DNA of 48,293 nucleotides from an uncultured Muribaculaceae bacterium. GTDB lineage: Bacteria > Bacteroidota > Bacteroidia > Bacteroidales > Muribaculaceae. The translations under genes were made by a program, and so were the position numbers. The stretch lies in the NCBI GenBank assembly GCA_910585275.1, contig CAJUCW010000029.1, forward strand, positions 1-48,293, read 5' to 3'. Below, piece after piece: positions 6,699 through 15,800 of the stretch. Numbering within the stretch: position 1 is the stretch's first letter; each line of letters begins with the position of its first letter. The notes beneath the pieces are model-generated. The model worked only from the letters and a program-made list of their open reading frames with translations. It was not told the origin of the DNA and made no database searches.

Positions 6699-8648
6699 AT
6701 GAATCTTTATAAACTTATGACGACTGTTTTGTCGTTGAGCCTGTGCGGGTGCGCGTCGGGTCATACCGACCGCCTCGGCATGGCGCTGGAGATGGCCGGC
6801 AAGGAAAGGGAGGCCGTCGAACTGTTCCTCGATGGCTATGGGGCCGGGAGTCTCGAAAGGAGAGCCGCGGAATATATCGTCGAGGGTATGCCTTACAACA
6901 AGACCCTTGATGGAAAGGAACTGGGGAAGTACCTCGGTTTCTACCACCTGTTTTCGATGAACGGGAAGAGGGGACTCGCCATGGTGGATTCCATACAGGA
7001 AGCGACAGGTAAGTTTTCCGCCGCCTCGCTCCGTGCATGGCCCGACATACGCTACATCGACCCGGAGTTCGTTGGCCGCGACATGAAACTGGCCTTCGAC
7101 ACCCGGATGCGTCTGCCGTGGTGCCGCCATGTGTCCGACAGCGACTTCGTCCGTTATGTCGTCCCCTACCGCATCGGCGACGAGCGTGTGATGAACTGGA
7201 GGGACGAGACGCTCCGCCGCCTCCCGTGGATGGTGGAGGTCATCGACAGTCTTGTCGATGCCGGGGTTGACGATCCTCTGGTGGCGGCGCAGGCCATCAT
7301 TGGGAGATGGAACCGCAGGGAATTCCGCTGGACCGGGCAGCTCCCCTCGGGACCGGCCCTCGGTTTCGCCACCGTCACCGACAAGGCCGGAACGTGCCGC
7401 GAGTTCGCCCACGGGGTCGTGTATCTGATGCGCGCCGCGGGGATACCGTCGGGCATCGACATGGTTCCCGTGCGCGGGGAGAACAGCGCAGGGCATACGT
7501 GGCCGTTCATCATCGGGAAGGACGGGCGCACGTACGTTGCCTGCACCGAGAATCCCTCGTTTGTCCCTGCCTCGGAATTCGACATCGTGGCCGGCAAGAT
7601 ATACCGGGAGGAGTTCGGCATAAACGACGGCATCGACACGGCGTTGCCCCCTGACCTCTCAGAGCGCCCGCGTTTCCTGCGAGTGCCGAAGCTGACCGAC
7701 GTCACGGCAGTTTACAAGCCTACGGCGAGCCATGAAGTAGAGTTGCCGGAGGTCGATGGCGGCGGCACGGTGTATCTGGCGTCGTGGGGCAACAATGAAT
7801 GGGTGGCCGTAGGTTTCCATACCGGTGACGGCAGTCCGGTGTTCCGCGATGTCTCCCAAGGAGTGGTGCTCGTAGCTGCACGGATGGAAGGAGGCGTGCT
7901 CTCCCCCGTATGTCAGCCTTTTGTGGTGGAACCCGGCGGGACACTTCGCCGCATCGGTCCGGGCAGCGGTGAAGTCACGCTCACCGCCTACTCCAAGTTC
8001 CCGCTCAACGAGAGGAACGGCGAGCTCGTGTACCGCTGCATAGGGGGTGTGATAGAGGGTTCGGACGACCCGTCGTTTACGGTACGTGACACCGTGTTCC
8101 GTATCGGCGGATTAGCCAAGAGAAGAGTGAACTACGTGACGCTCCCGGCACAGTCACGTCCCCACCGGTATTACCGCTATTACGGTGCGGACGGAAGCAA
8201 CTGCAATATCGCGGAGATAGGGCTCTACGCGGATGCCACGGACAGCGTGCCCCTGCGTGGGAGGGTGTTCGGTACCCCCGGTGCGGTTGACGGCGACACG
8301 GCCCACGATTACCGCAGGGTCTTCGACGGCGACATCTTCACCTCTTTCGACTACAAGGACAAGTCCGGGGGATGGTCGGCGCTCGACCTCGGACGCCCCG
8401 TGTCGGTTGGGAAGGTTATGTACGTGCCGCGCAACCGCGACAACTACGTCAGGGATGGCGACGAATACGAGCTCTTCTGGTTCGGCGACAACAGGTGGAA
8501 CAGCGCGGGGAGGAAGCGGGCGACATCCGACTCGGTTGACTTCCGGGTGCCCCGGGGCACGCTCTACTATCTGAAGAACCATACGAGGGGACGTTCGGAG
8601 CGTATCTTCGAATACGATTTCGGGAAGAGGGAACAACGGTTCTGGTGA
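6699..8648 (+). CDS. transglutaminase-like lipoprotein with a C-terminal discoidin-like domain
   Basis: A 649-residue lipoprotein (lipobox SLCGC, Cys18). A transglutaminase-like cysteine protease fold lies at residues about 195-285 with a full catalytic triad: C233 in AGTCREFAHG, H266 in AGHTWPF and D275 in GKDGRTYV. The middle (about 340-470) is beta-rich. The end (about 500-640) resembles an F5/8 type C carbohydrate-binding domain: VFDGDIFTSFDY, GWSALDLG and VGKVMYVPRNRDNY. Such proteins may cleave or cross-link surface peptides or bind glycans. It is the last and longest gene of the operon 3711-8648 and more GC-rich than the genes before it. The substrate cannot be inferred, although the NVEALA-like peptide of the same operon is a candidate. 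Confidence 0.75.
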   Translation: MNLYKLMTTVLSLSLCGCASGHTDRLGMALEMAGKEREAVELFLDGYGAGSLERRAAEYIVEGMPYNKTLDGKELGKYLGFYHLFSMNGKRGLAMVDSIQEATGKFSAASLRAWPDIRYIDPEFVGRDMKLAFDTRMRLPWCRHVSDSDFVRYVVPYRIGDERVMNWRDETLRRLPWMVEVIDSLVDAGVDDPLVAAQAIIGRWNRREFRWTGQLPSGPALGFATVTDKAGTCREFAHGVVYLMRAAGIPSGIDMVPVRGENSAGHTWPFIIGKDGRTYVACTENPSFVPASEFDIVAGKIYREEFGINDGIDTALPPDLSERPRFLRVPKLTDVTAVYKPTASHEVELPEVDGGGTVYLASWGNNEWVAVGFHTGDGSPVFRDVSQGVVLVAARMEGGVLSPVCQPFVVEPGGTLRRIGPGSGEVTLTAYSKFPLNERNGELVYRCIGGVIEGSDDPSFTVRDTVFRIGGLAKRRVNYVTLPAQSRPHRYYRYYGADGSNCNIAEIGLYADATDSVPLRGRVFGTPGAVDGDTAHDYRRVFDGDIFTSFDYKDKSGGWSALDLGRPVSVGKVMYVPRNRDNYVRDGDEYELFWFGDNRWNSAGRKRATSDSVDFRVPRGTLYYLKNHTRGRSERIFEYDFGKREQRFW

Positions 8649-8663
8649 TACGGACCGATTTTA

Positions 8664-8694
8664 TTTTATGAATCGTTTTTTATCATTATATTTG
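8664..8694 (+). promoter_or_regulatory. predicted Bacteroidetes promoter for the TPR regulator at 8797
   Basis: A perfect -7 box TATATTTG (8687-8694) lies 19 bases after TTTT (8664-8667), a 3-of-4 match to the -33 TTTG. Transcription would start near 8701 and give a leader of about 95 bases containing the short palindrome at 8748-8762. Confidence 0.6.
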
Positions 8695-8736
8695 CAGAAC
8701 GATAGGGTACGTGTATGCAGCATTAGAATGCGACGA

Positions 8737-8770
8737 GTGGAATCAAACATGCCGGAGGCATGTCCCTACA
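8737..8770 (+). repeat. REP-like palindrome, copy 1
   Basis: Palindrome CATGCC-GGA-GGCATG with conserved flanks: GTGGAATCAAA before it and TCCCTACA after it. Nearly the same 35 bases precede the paralogous regulator gene at 38414, and related copies lie at 33099-33174. It sits inside the predicted leader of the regulator mRNA. Confidence 0.75.
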
Positions 8771-8796
8771 TAAACCAGACTAAACTACAAGTAACG

Positions 8797-10563
8797 ATGA
8801 AGACGTTTTATTTCCCGATTATCGGATTGCTGTTGATATTGTTTGCCGGCGGATGCGGCGAGATAGGCGCGGATAGGGGAGCGCGGGAGGCGTTGGAGCG
8901 GGCGGATGCGGTGCTCGACGCGATGCCGGATTCGGCGATGGCGATAATCGCGGGGATTGACACGACAAGACTCAATACCGAAAGACTGAGGGCTGATTAT
9001 TCCTTGCTGCGGACGATGGCTCTTCTGAAAACCGATCCTTCCGCTGCCACGGAAGAGGGGTTGAAAGCGTCTTACGACTATTACGGCGATTCCGACGAGC
9101 CATTGCGGCAGGCGATGCTCACGCATTTTGCGAAAGGACTGCTTGCCACGTCGATTAAGCCTGCGTTCGAAGGGTTTAACAGGGCGATAAAACTTGCTGC
9201 GGGAGAGAATGCCGTGCGCTATAAGGGGATGGCGTTGCTGAATAAATCGCGCTACTACCACGGCACCATGAACCAAGGCAAGGAACGTTTGCTAATCAAT
9301 ATGGGGTTGGAATGTGTGGCTGCCGCCAACGATACATCAGCGTTGGCTTACGGTTATCTTTTGTCGGGGAATGCATATATCGGTTGCCAGAAAAATGACA
9401 GTGCCGTGGCGGAGTTGAAGAAGGCTATTGCACTTTCAGAAGCGGCCGGTGACGATGACACCGGGAGGCAGTCGGTGTTAAGTCTGGCGTATGCGAAGAG
9501 CCAGTCCGGATGTGATGAGGATGCCATAGAGGGTTTTACACAAATAATCGCGGAAGGGAAACTGCCTTTATCGACTTACGACATCAACGCGTTTGTGAGG
9601 TCGTTGGTGAAAGCGGGGCGCATGGATGAGGCGGAATATTATAGGAATCTGATTCCCGATAACGGTACATCGTCGCAGAAGTCAGACAGATTCTACACTC
9701 AATCCGTGATGATGTCGGCCAAAGGTGATTACGGGTTGGCTGCCGCTTTGAAGGATTCGACAACCGCATACGCCAATATAGCTATGATGGAAAAACGTAA
9801 CGGTGTCACCCCGGACCCTGCCGACCTTGACCATGAATATATTATGGCGGATGTGTCGGCGCAACGGACATGGCAGTCATATCTTTGGTATGTGTTGGCT
9901 GCCGTGGTCGTGACGGCGGCTTCGCTATCGGTGTTTTATCGACGTAAACACAAGAGGATCAAAGTTGAAAAAAGTGAAACCGATGCCCTCAACCGCAGTC
10001 AGCGGGAGGAGATTGACGCGCTTAACAAGACCGTTGAAGAATTCCGGAAAAACAACGGCGAACTTTCCACACGTCTGGCAGCCCTTGAAGAAGATTGCCG
10101 TTTCCGCAATATGGAGAGCAAAGAGAGCGTGAAGAAACTATCGGAAGTGCGTGATGCCATGAAATCGGAATTCATTGCGTATCATGGCCGTATCGCCACA
10201 TTCTGCAACAGATATTCCACCCCTAAGGCACGCGGCAAGGCGAGTGCTGACCTGTTGGAGAGAAGAGAGGAATTTCTTGACGGTTACAGGGGAAATGAGA
10301 ATTTCAGACATCTCATGGAGCAGTTCGACACGGTTACAGGAGGCGAGTTGAACGAATTTCTCGAATCTCGGAAAATGAACCCGAAAGAAACCTTGGTCAT
10401 AGTGTATGGCTTCCTGGGGTTTGATTACAATGTGATTTCCGAACTTACAGGGCTTTCCTCGGGCAATGTCGCCACGATAAGATGCAGATTGAAGGTGAAA
10501 TTGGGGAATGTAAGTTTTCCGGGGGTCGAGATGATTGGAAAAAGGATTGAAAAAAGGGGGTAA
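8797..10563 (+). CDS. membrane TPR protein with C-terminal helix-turn-helix, paralogue of the gene at 38414
   Basis: 588 residues from the ATG at 8797, chosen because it gives a lipoprotein signal (MKTFYFPIIGLLLILFAGGC); the frame is open 43 codons further upstream but only through the leader with the REP-like element. Order of parts: lipobox; helical TPR-type repeats (about 40-350); one membrane segment (LWYVLAAVVVTAASLSVFY, about 370-390); a charged coiled coil (400-470); and a C-terminal domain with ELTGLSSGNVATIRCRLKVKL as a helix-turn-helix. It resembles the Bacteroidetes membrane-bound TPR regulators that sense an external signal and bind DNA. The first 250 bases after the lipobox are about 93% identical to those of the gene at 38414, while the rest has diverged. 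It probably controls the preceding island, which is inference. Confidence 0.75.
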   Translation: MKTFYFPIIGLLLILFAGGCGEIGADRGAREALERADAVLDAMPDSAMAIIAGIDTTRLNTERLRADYSLLRTMALLKTDPSAATEEGLKASYDYYGDSDEPLRQAMLTHFAKGLLATSIKPAFEGFNRAIKLAAGENAVRYKGMALLNKSRYYHGTMNQGKERLLINMGLECVAAANDTSALAYGYLLSGNAYIGCQKNDSAVAELKKAIALSEAAGDDDTGRQSVLSLAYAKSQSGCDEDAIEGFTQIIAEGKLPLSTYDINAFVRSLVKAGRMDEAEYYRNLIPDNGTSSQKSDRFYTQSVMMSAKGDYGLAAALKDSTTAYANIAMMEKRNGVTPDPADLDHEYIMADVSAQRTWQSYLWYVLAAVVVTAASLSVFYRRKHKRIKVEKSETDALNRSQREEIDALNKTVEEFRKNNGELSTRLAALEEDCRFRNMESKESVKKLSEVRDAMKSEFIAYHGRIATFCNRYSTPKARGKASADLLERREEFLDGYRGNENFRHLMEQFDTVTGGELNEFLESRKMNPKETLVIVYGFLGFDYNVISELTGLSSGNVATIRCRLKVKLGNVSFPGVEMIGKRIEKRG

Positions 10564-10568
10564 AGGGA

Positions 10569-10599
10569 TTGGAATATCCATAATTTTTAGATAACTTTG
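10569..10599 (+). promoter_or_regulatory. predicted promoter for deoC
   Basis: A perfect -7 box TAACTTTG (10592-10599) lies 19 bases after TTGG (10569-10572), a partial -33 match. It starts just after the stop codon of the TPR regulator and would give a leader of about 140 bases before deoC. Confidence 0.5.
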
Positions 10600-10744
10600 C
10601 CAAAGAAGCCGTTTCCTATTGCCGAAGTGATTTAAAAGAAGCTGTATGAGGCAATTTCGGAGTCTTCGACAATATGGTTTTCCGTCATTCCGGGGAACCT
10701 TTGTGGGGACGGCGAGGTTGTTAATATAAAAAAGATTTAAAGTT

Positions 10745-11623
10745 ATGGATAGATATCAGAAGGCTATAGCCGACAGCTGCGTCATAACGGATGACGCCGT
10801 GGTGGCAGCGGAAGTGAAGAAAATAGTTGAAGAGGCAGAAAAATATGCGTCTCCGGAAGTATATCAATTCCTTTTCAGTTCCATCGACCTCACCACACTG
10901 AGCACTGAAGACAGCCAGAACAGCGTGGCGGCGTTTACCCGCCGTGTGAACGATTTCGACAACGAATATCCGCAATACCGCAACGTTGCCGCCATCTGTG
11001 TGTATAGCAATTTCGCGGAAGTGGTAAAGACAAACCTTGAGGTGACGGGCGTCGATATAGCCGTCGTGGCCGGCGGATTCCCTTCGAGTCAGACCTTTAC
11101 CGCCGTGAAGGTGGCCGATGTGGCCCTTGCCGTGGCCGGAGGTGCGAATGAAGTTGACGTGGTAATGAACCTTGGCTATTTCCGCGACAAAAACTACGAA
11201 GACCTTTGCGACGAACTTATAGAGCTTAAACATACCGCCAAAGACGCACGCCTGAAGGTGATTCTTGAGACAGGTGCCCTCAAGACCGCCGAAGCCATAC
11301 GCAACGCTTCCGTGCTGGCGATGTGGAGCGACGCCGACTTTATCAAGACCTCTACCGGAAAGATTTATCCCGGGGCATCGCTGGAGGCCGCTTACGTGAT
11401 GTGCCAATGCATCAAGGAATATCACGAACAGACGGGACGTAAGGTGGGCTTCAAGGCCGCAGGCGGCATCCGCACCACCGAAGACGCCCTCAAATACTAT
11501 GCAATCGTGAAGGAGGTGCTTGGCGACGAATGGCTTTGCCAGGACCTTTTCCGTCTTGGCGCGAGCAGCCTTGCCAACAACCTTCTCTCTTCGATGACAG
11601 GCTCGGAAACGAGATTCTTCTAA
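10745..11623 (+). CDS. deoC: deoxyribose-phosphate aldolase
   Basis: A 292-residue cytosolic TIM-barrel aldolase that splits 2-deoxy-D-ribose 5-phosphate into glyceraldehyde 3-phosphate and acetaldehyde in deoxynucleoside breakdown. Key residues are visible: Schiff-base Lys K201 in DFIKTSTGK, Asp D138 in NEVDVVMNLG, and K237 in GFKAAGGIRT, the three active-site residues of class I DeoC. VAGGFPSSQT (phosphate loop region) and FRLGASSLANNLL near the end agree with the family. The length is somewhat longer than the roughly 220-residue short form and like the E. coli-type long form. It stands alone behind its own promoter. The following secreted endonuclease could supply deoxynucleosides, but heptamer repeats separate the two and no operon is claimed. 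Confidence 0.95.
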   Translation: MDRYQKAIADSCVITDDAVVAAEVKKIVEEAEKYASPEVYQFLFSSIDLTTLSTEDSQNSVAAFTRRVNDFDNEYPQYRNVAAICVYSNFAEVVKTNLEVTGVDIAVVAGGFPSSQTFTAVKVADVALAVAGGANEVDVVMNLGYFRDKNYEDLCDELIELKHTAKDARLKVILETGALKTAEAIRNASVLAMWSDADFIKTSTGKIYPGASLEAAYVMCQCIKEYHEQTGRKVGFKAAGGIRTTEDALKYYAIVKEVLGDEWLCQDLFRLGASSLANNLLSSMTGSETRFF

Positions 11624-11635
11624 AGCACTTTGCTT

Positions 11636-11670
11636 AATGCATAATGCTCAATGCATAATGCATAATTCAA
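11636..11670. repeat. short 7-bp tandem repeat (AATGCAT)
   Basis: Five consecutive heptamers: AATGCAT, AATGCTC, AATGCAT, AATGCAT, AATTCAA. They lie between deoC and the endonuclease gene. Heptamer repeats of other sequences also follow SusC (21154) and the glycosidase gene ending at 28924. Confidence 0.7.
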
Positions 11671-11676
11671 CAATTC

Positions 11677-12813
11677 ATGAAACGGTTTTTATTGACATTC
11701 CCCATTGCCGTGTGTGTTGCGACACAGGGGTGGGCTGATTATAAAGAGGGTTATTATGACCTTCTTGACGGCAAACATTGCGAGGAGCTGAAGTCGGCGG
11801 CAAAGAAATGTGTCGCCGGCCATCAGCGTCTCGATTATACCGACCTTCCGAATTACTGGAAGGTGACAGACGTATATCCCGAGACTTATAAAAACTTCAG
11901 GGATGAAGACTGTCTCCGATGGTGGGATATGTATTCCGACGAGATTTATCTTATTTTCCCCGGACAGGCAGGGAAAACGGCATTTTCGATTTGTAAAATG
12001 CAGCGGGAACATGCCGTGCCTAAGTCGTGGTGGAAATCGAACGATGACGTGGAATATACCCCGGCTTATACCGACATGTGGAACCTTTATCCTTCCGACG
12101 GACCCGCCAATCAAGCCAAGAGCAATTATCCTCTTGGTGTGACTCTATCCACTTCTTTCGACAACGGTGTCAGCAAAATAGGTGTGCCTGTGGACGGAAT
12201 CGGGGGCGGTGCCGGCAAGGTGTTCGAACCTGCCGACGAATACAAGGGGGATTTTGCGAGGGCTTTCTTCTATATGGCTACCGTCTATGACGAACTTCCG
12301 TGGGTGTCCTCAGGCACTACCGGGAAATATAACATGTATGAACCCAATGCATGGCCTACGCTGAAGGAGTGGGCTGTGGAGATGCTTCTCGACTGGTCGA
12401 GGCGCGACCCTGTCAGCGATAAGGAAACGGCTCGCAACGATGCCGTGGAGACGCAACAGGGTAACCGCAACCCGTATATAGATTTTCCCGAACTGGCCGA
12501 GTTCGTATGGGGCAAGCGTATGAGCCAGACTTTCTATCTGTCGGAACAGGGTTCGCTCGTGCCTACGCTTCCGGATGACTCCGGCGTGGATTATGTGCCG
12601 GACGAATGCGAAGACTGGATTGGCACAGTAGATGGCGGTTTTAATGTAATCCATAATCCGGGAGTGGCGAACCTGCGGGTATATGATTTGTCGGGAAGAC
12701 TCGTGATGCACGTGCAGCAGGCCCTTTCCGGTGATTCCTTCCGCCTTCCGCGCGGTATATTCCTGATTGTATGCGACGGCGGGATGATGCCCGTGAAAAT
12801 TGTGGTGAGATAA
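11677..12813 (+). CDS. secreted endonuclease I family nuclease with T9SS-like C-terminal domain
   Basis: A 378-residue exported nuclease. It has a signal peptide (MKRFLLTFPIAVCVATQGWA) and then an endonuclease I (EndA/NucM-type) domain at about 25-285: MQREHAVPKSWW holds the catalytic His, DMWNLYPSDGPANQAKSNYPLG the metal/DNA-binding Asn region, followed by DFARAFFYMATVYDELP and ARNDAVETQQGNRNPYIDFPELAEFVWG. The last 55 residues (VANLRVYDLSGRLVMHV ... LPRGIFLIVCDGG ... KIVVR) look like a type IX secretion C-terminal signal, which would carry it to the cell surface or outside. It would degrade external DNA, unspecific in sequence, for nutrition or biofilm clearance. The start lies just after the heptamer repeat. 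Confidence 0.9.
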   Translation: MKRFLLTFPIAVCVATQGWADYKEGYYDLLDGKHCEELKSAAKKCVAGHQRLDYTDLPNYWKVTDVYPETYKNFRDEDCLRWWDMYSDEIYLIFPGQAGKTAFSICKMQREHAVPKSWWKSNDDVEYTPAYTDMWNLYPSDGPANQAKSNYPLGVTLSTSFDNGVSKIGVPVDGIGGGAGKVFEPADEYKGDFARAFFYMATVYDELPWVSSGTTGKYNMYEPNAWPTLKEWAVEMLLDWSRRDPVSDKETARNDAVETQQGNRNPYIDFPELAEFVWGKRMSQTFYLSEQGSLVPTLPDDSGVDYVPDECEDWIGTVDGGFNVIHNPGVANLRVYDLSGRLVMHVQQALSGDSFRLPRGIFLIVCDGGMMPVKIVVR

Positions 12814-12870
12814 ACCGCATGGGAGAGCCGCAAATTGAAATAGAAATAATATTAAGAACTGACGAAACAT

Positions 12871-15800
12871 ATGAAGAAACTGATTATGCCGATGTTGCTG
12901 GCGGCCGTGGCTACAGGTGCCTCTGCCGTTGAGCCGATGTGGGTCCGCGATGTGAAACTGTCGCCCGACGGTTCCAAGGTAGCGTTTGTGTATAAAGGCG
13001 CCATTTATTCGGTGCCTTCTTCAGGCGGCAACGCCGAGAAGCTAACCTCCGGTGAACATTACGACTGCACCCCCGTGTGGAGTCCCGACGGAAAGAAAAT
13101 AGCTTTCTCTTCCGACCGCAACGGCGGCACCGACATATATGTGATGGGTGCCGACGGCTCCAATCCGAAAAGGCTTACCTGGAATTCCGCCGCCGAAACC
13201 CCGGAGGCGTTTACTCCCGACGGCTCCAAGGTGATATTTTCCGCCATGATTCAAGACCCGGCGTCGAGTGTGCTCGCTCCTGTGAGAGTGAACAGCGAAC
13301 TATACACAGTGCCGGTGGATGGCGGACGCATTTCCCAGCTTATCGCCACGCCTGTCGCCAATGTGGAGACGGTGCCGGGCACAGATATGCTTGTGTTCGA
13401 AGATGTAAAGGGAAATGAAGACCAATGGCGCAAGCATCATACGTCTTCCATAACCCGCGACATATGGACGTGGTCGCCCACTTCCGGTAAATTCACCAAC
13501 CTCACGGCGCGTGCGGGCGAGGACCGCGACCCGGCACCCTCCGCCGACGGTAAGACCGTCTATTTCCTCAGTGAGAGAGACGGAGGGTCGTTCAACGTTT
13601 ATTCCATGCCTATCGACGGGAAAGGAGCGGCAAATAGGCTTACAGACTTCACCACACATCCCGTGCGCTTCCTCAGCGCCGGCTCCAACGGCCTTCTCGC
13701 CTTCACCTACAACGGCGAGCTTTACACGATGAAGCCCGGGGCTAAAGCCGTGAAACTTCCGGTCAACGTCAAAGACACCGAAAGCGAGGGGGAAAGCACC
13801 GTCCGCTTTTCGCGTGCCGACGAGTCGGCCGTGTCGCCCGACGGTTCGCAGGTGGCGTTTACCAACCGCGGAGAGGTGTTTGTGACTTCCGTGAAATATC
13901 CTTCAACGAAACAGATTACGCATACAGCCGCCGGCGAAGGGCAGCTTACTTGGGGCAAGGACGGGCGCGACCTTTATTACACTTCGCGCCGTTCGGGACA
14001 TCAGGAAATCTATCATGCCTCGATTGCCCGTAAGGAAGACCCTAATTTCTCCAACGCCACGCTTATAAACGAAGAACCCCTTTTTGCTGCCGACGGAGTG
14101 GAGCGCAACAATCCGAAAGTGTCGCCCGACGGCAAGAAACTTGCGTTTGTGGAGAACCGCAATACGCTCAAGGTGATGGACCTTGCCACTAAGAAAGTGA
14201 CCACGTTGACCCAGACCCCGCCCAACAACTATCGCGGGGAGAACTTCGGTATGATGTGGAGTCCTGACAGCCGCTGGATGGTGATAGAGGTGATGGACCC
14301 TCTTCACGAGCCTTACAGCGACATAGCCGTTATAAATGCCAATGACGGAGAACTCATCCATATTACCCGCACCGGATATTTCGACCAGCAGCCTCGCTGG
14401 AGCGACGACGGAAAGACTATCCTTTTTGCGTCGGAACGCTACGGCATGAGAAACCATGCCTCGTGGGGCTCGGAAAACGACGTTATGATGGTATTCCTTA
14501 CAAAAGACGCCTACGACCGCTACCGCCTTTCGGAAGAGGATTTCGCCCTCTTGAAAGAGGTGGAGAAGGAGCAAAAGAAGGCAGCGGCGGCAAAAGACGA
14601 CAAAAAGGGCGACAAGAAAAAAGGGAAGAAAGGTAAAGATGAAAAAGCAGAGGCCAATGAAGACGAAAATATCGTGAAGATTGACCGCGAGGGTATCGCC
14701 GACCGCATCGTACGCCTCACCCCGAATTCTTCGGAACTGGCCGATTTCGTTCTCTCGAAAGACGGGGAGACCCTTTATTATCTGTCGGCTTTCGAAGGCG
14801 GCTACGACCTCTGGAAGAAAGACCTGCGCAAGGGCGACGTGTCGCTTGCCAAGAAACTCGATTCCGGTTTTGTGGGAATCCAGACCGACAAAGACGGCAA
14901 CATATTCCTTGCCGGTTCGTCTGTGAAGAAGTTTGACCCCAAGAGCAAGGAGCTCAAGAACGTAAGCCTCTCGGGGAGCATGAAGCTCGACCTCGCCAAG
15001 GAGCGCGAGGCGATGCTCGACTATGTTGAGACCGAAGCAAGGGAACGTTTCTACCTTCCGGAAATGCCTGTTGACTGGAAGATGTATGTTGACAACTACC
15101 GCCGTTTCCTCCCCCATATCAATCATAACCATGATTTCGCCGAACTCCTGAGCGAACTTCTCGGAGAGCTCAACGTGTCGCATTCGGGCGGCAGATATTT
15201 CGGACCCGGTGCGGAAGACGCCACGGCTTCCTTAGGCCTTCTTTTCGACCTTTCGTATGCCGGCGACGGCCTTAAGGTAAGCGAGATTGTGGAGGGAGGT
15301 CCGTTTGACCGCGCCACCACGCGCCTGAAGAAAGGAGACGTAATCACCGCCATAAACGGCCAACCCATCACTGAAGGCGACGATTGGACAAGGTTGCTCA
15401 ACAACACTGTCAAAAAGAAAACCCTCGTAAGCATCGAGGGCAAAAACGGTGGCGGCAAGTGGGACGAAGTGGTGCTTCCAGTCTCCGCCGGCATGATGGG
15501 AGAACTCCTTTACCGCCGTTGGGTGAAAGGACGTGAGGCGGCTGTCGATTCCCTCTCGGGAGGGCGTCTCGGCTATGTGCATCTACGCTCGATGGACGAC
15601 GGCAGTTTCCGAAAGGTATATGCAAAACTTCTCGGAGAATATATGGGTAAGGAGGGCATCGTGATAGATACCCGCTGGAACGGCGGCGGCCGCCTCCACG
15701 AGGACATAGAGGTGCTCTTCAGCGGCGACAAATACCTCACCCAGGAGATACACGGACGCAAGTCTTCCGAGATGCCTTCACGCCGCTGGAACAAGCCGAG

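Noticed and set aside
6486..7496. 336-codon minus-strand reading frame opposite the propeller and transglutaminase genes
   Set aside because: It crosses two genes that are well supported on the plus strand; its composition (many His, Arg, Pro) is that of an antisense frame in GC-rich DNA.
13903..15183. 426-codon minus-strand reading frame opposite the tricorn-like protease gene
   Set aside because: It is an antisense shadow of a gene with clear domains and codon use, and its protein has no recognisable features.
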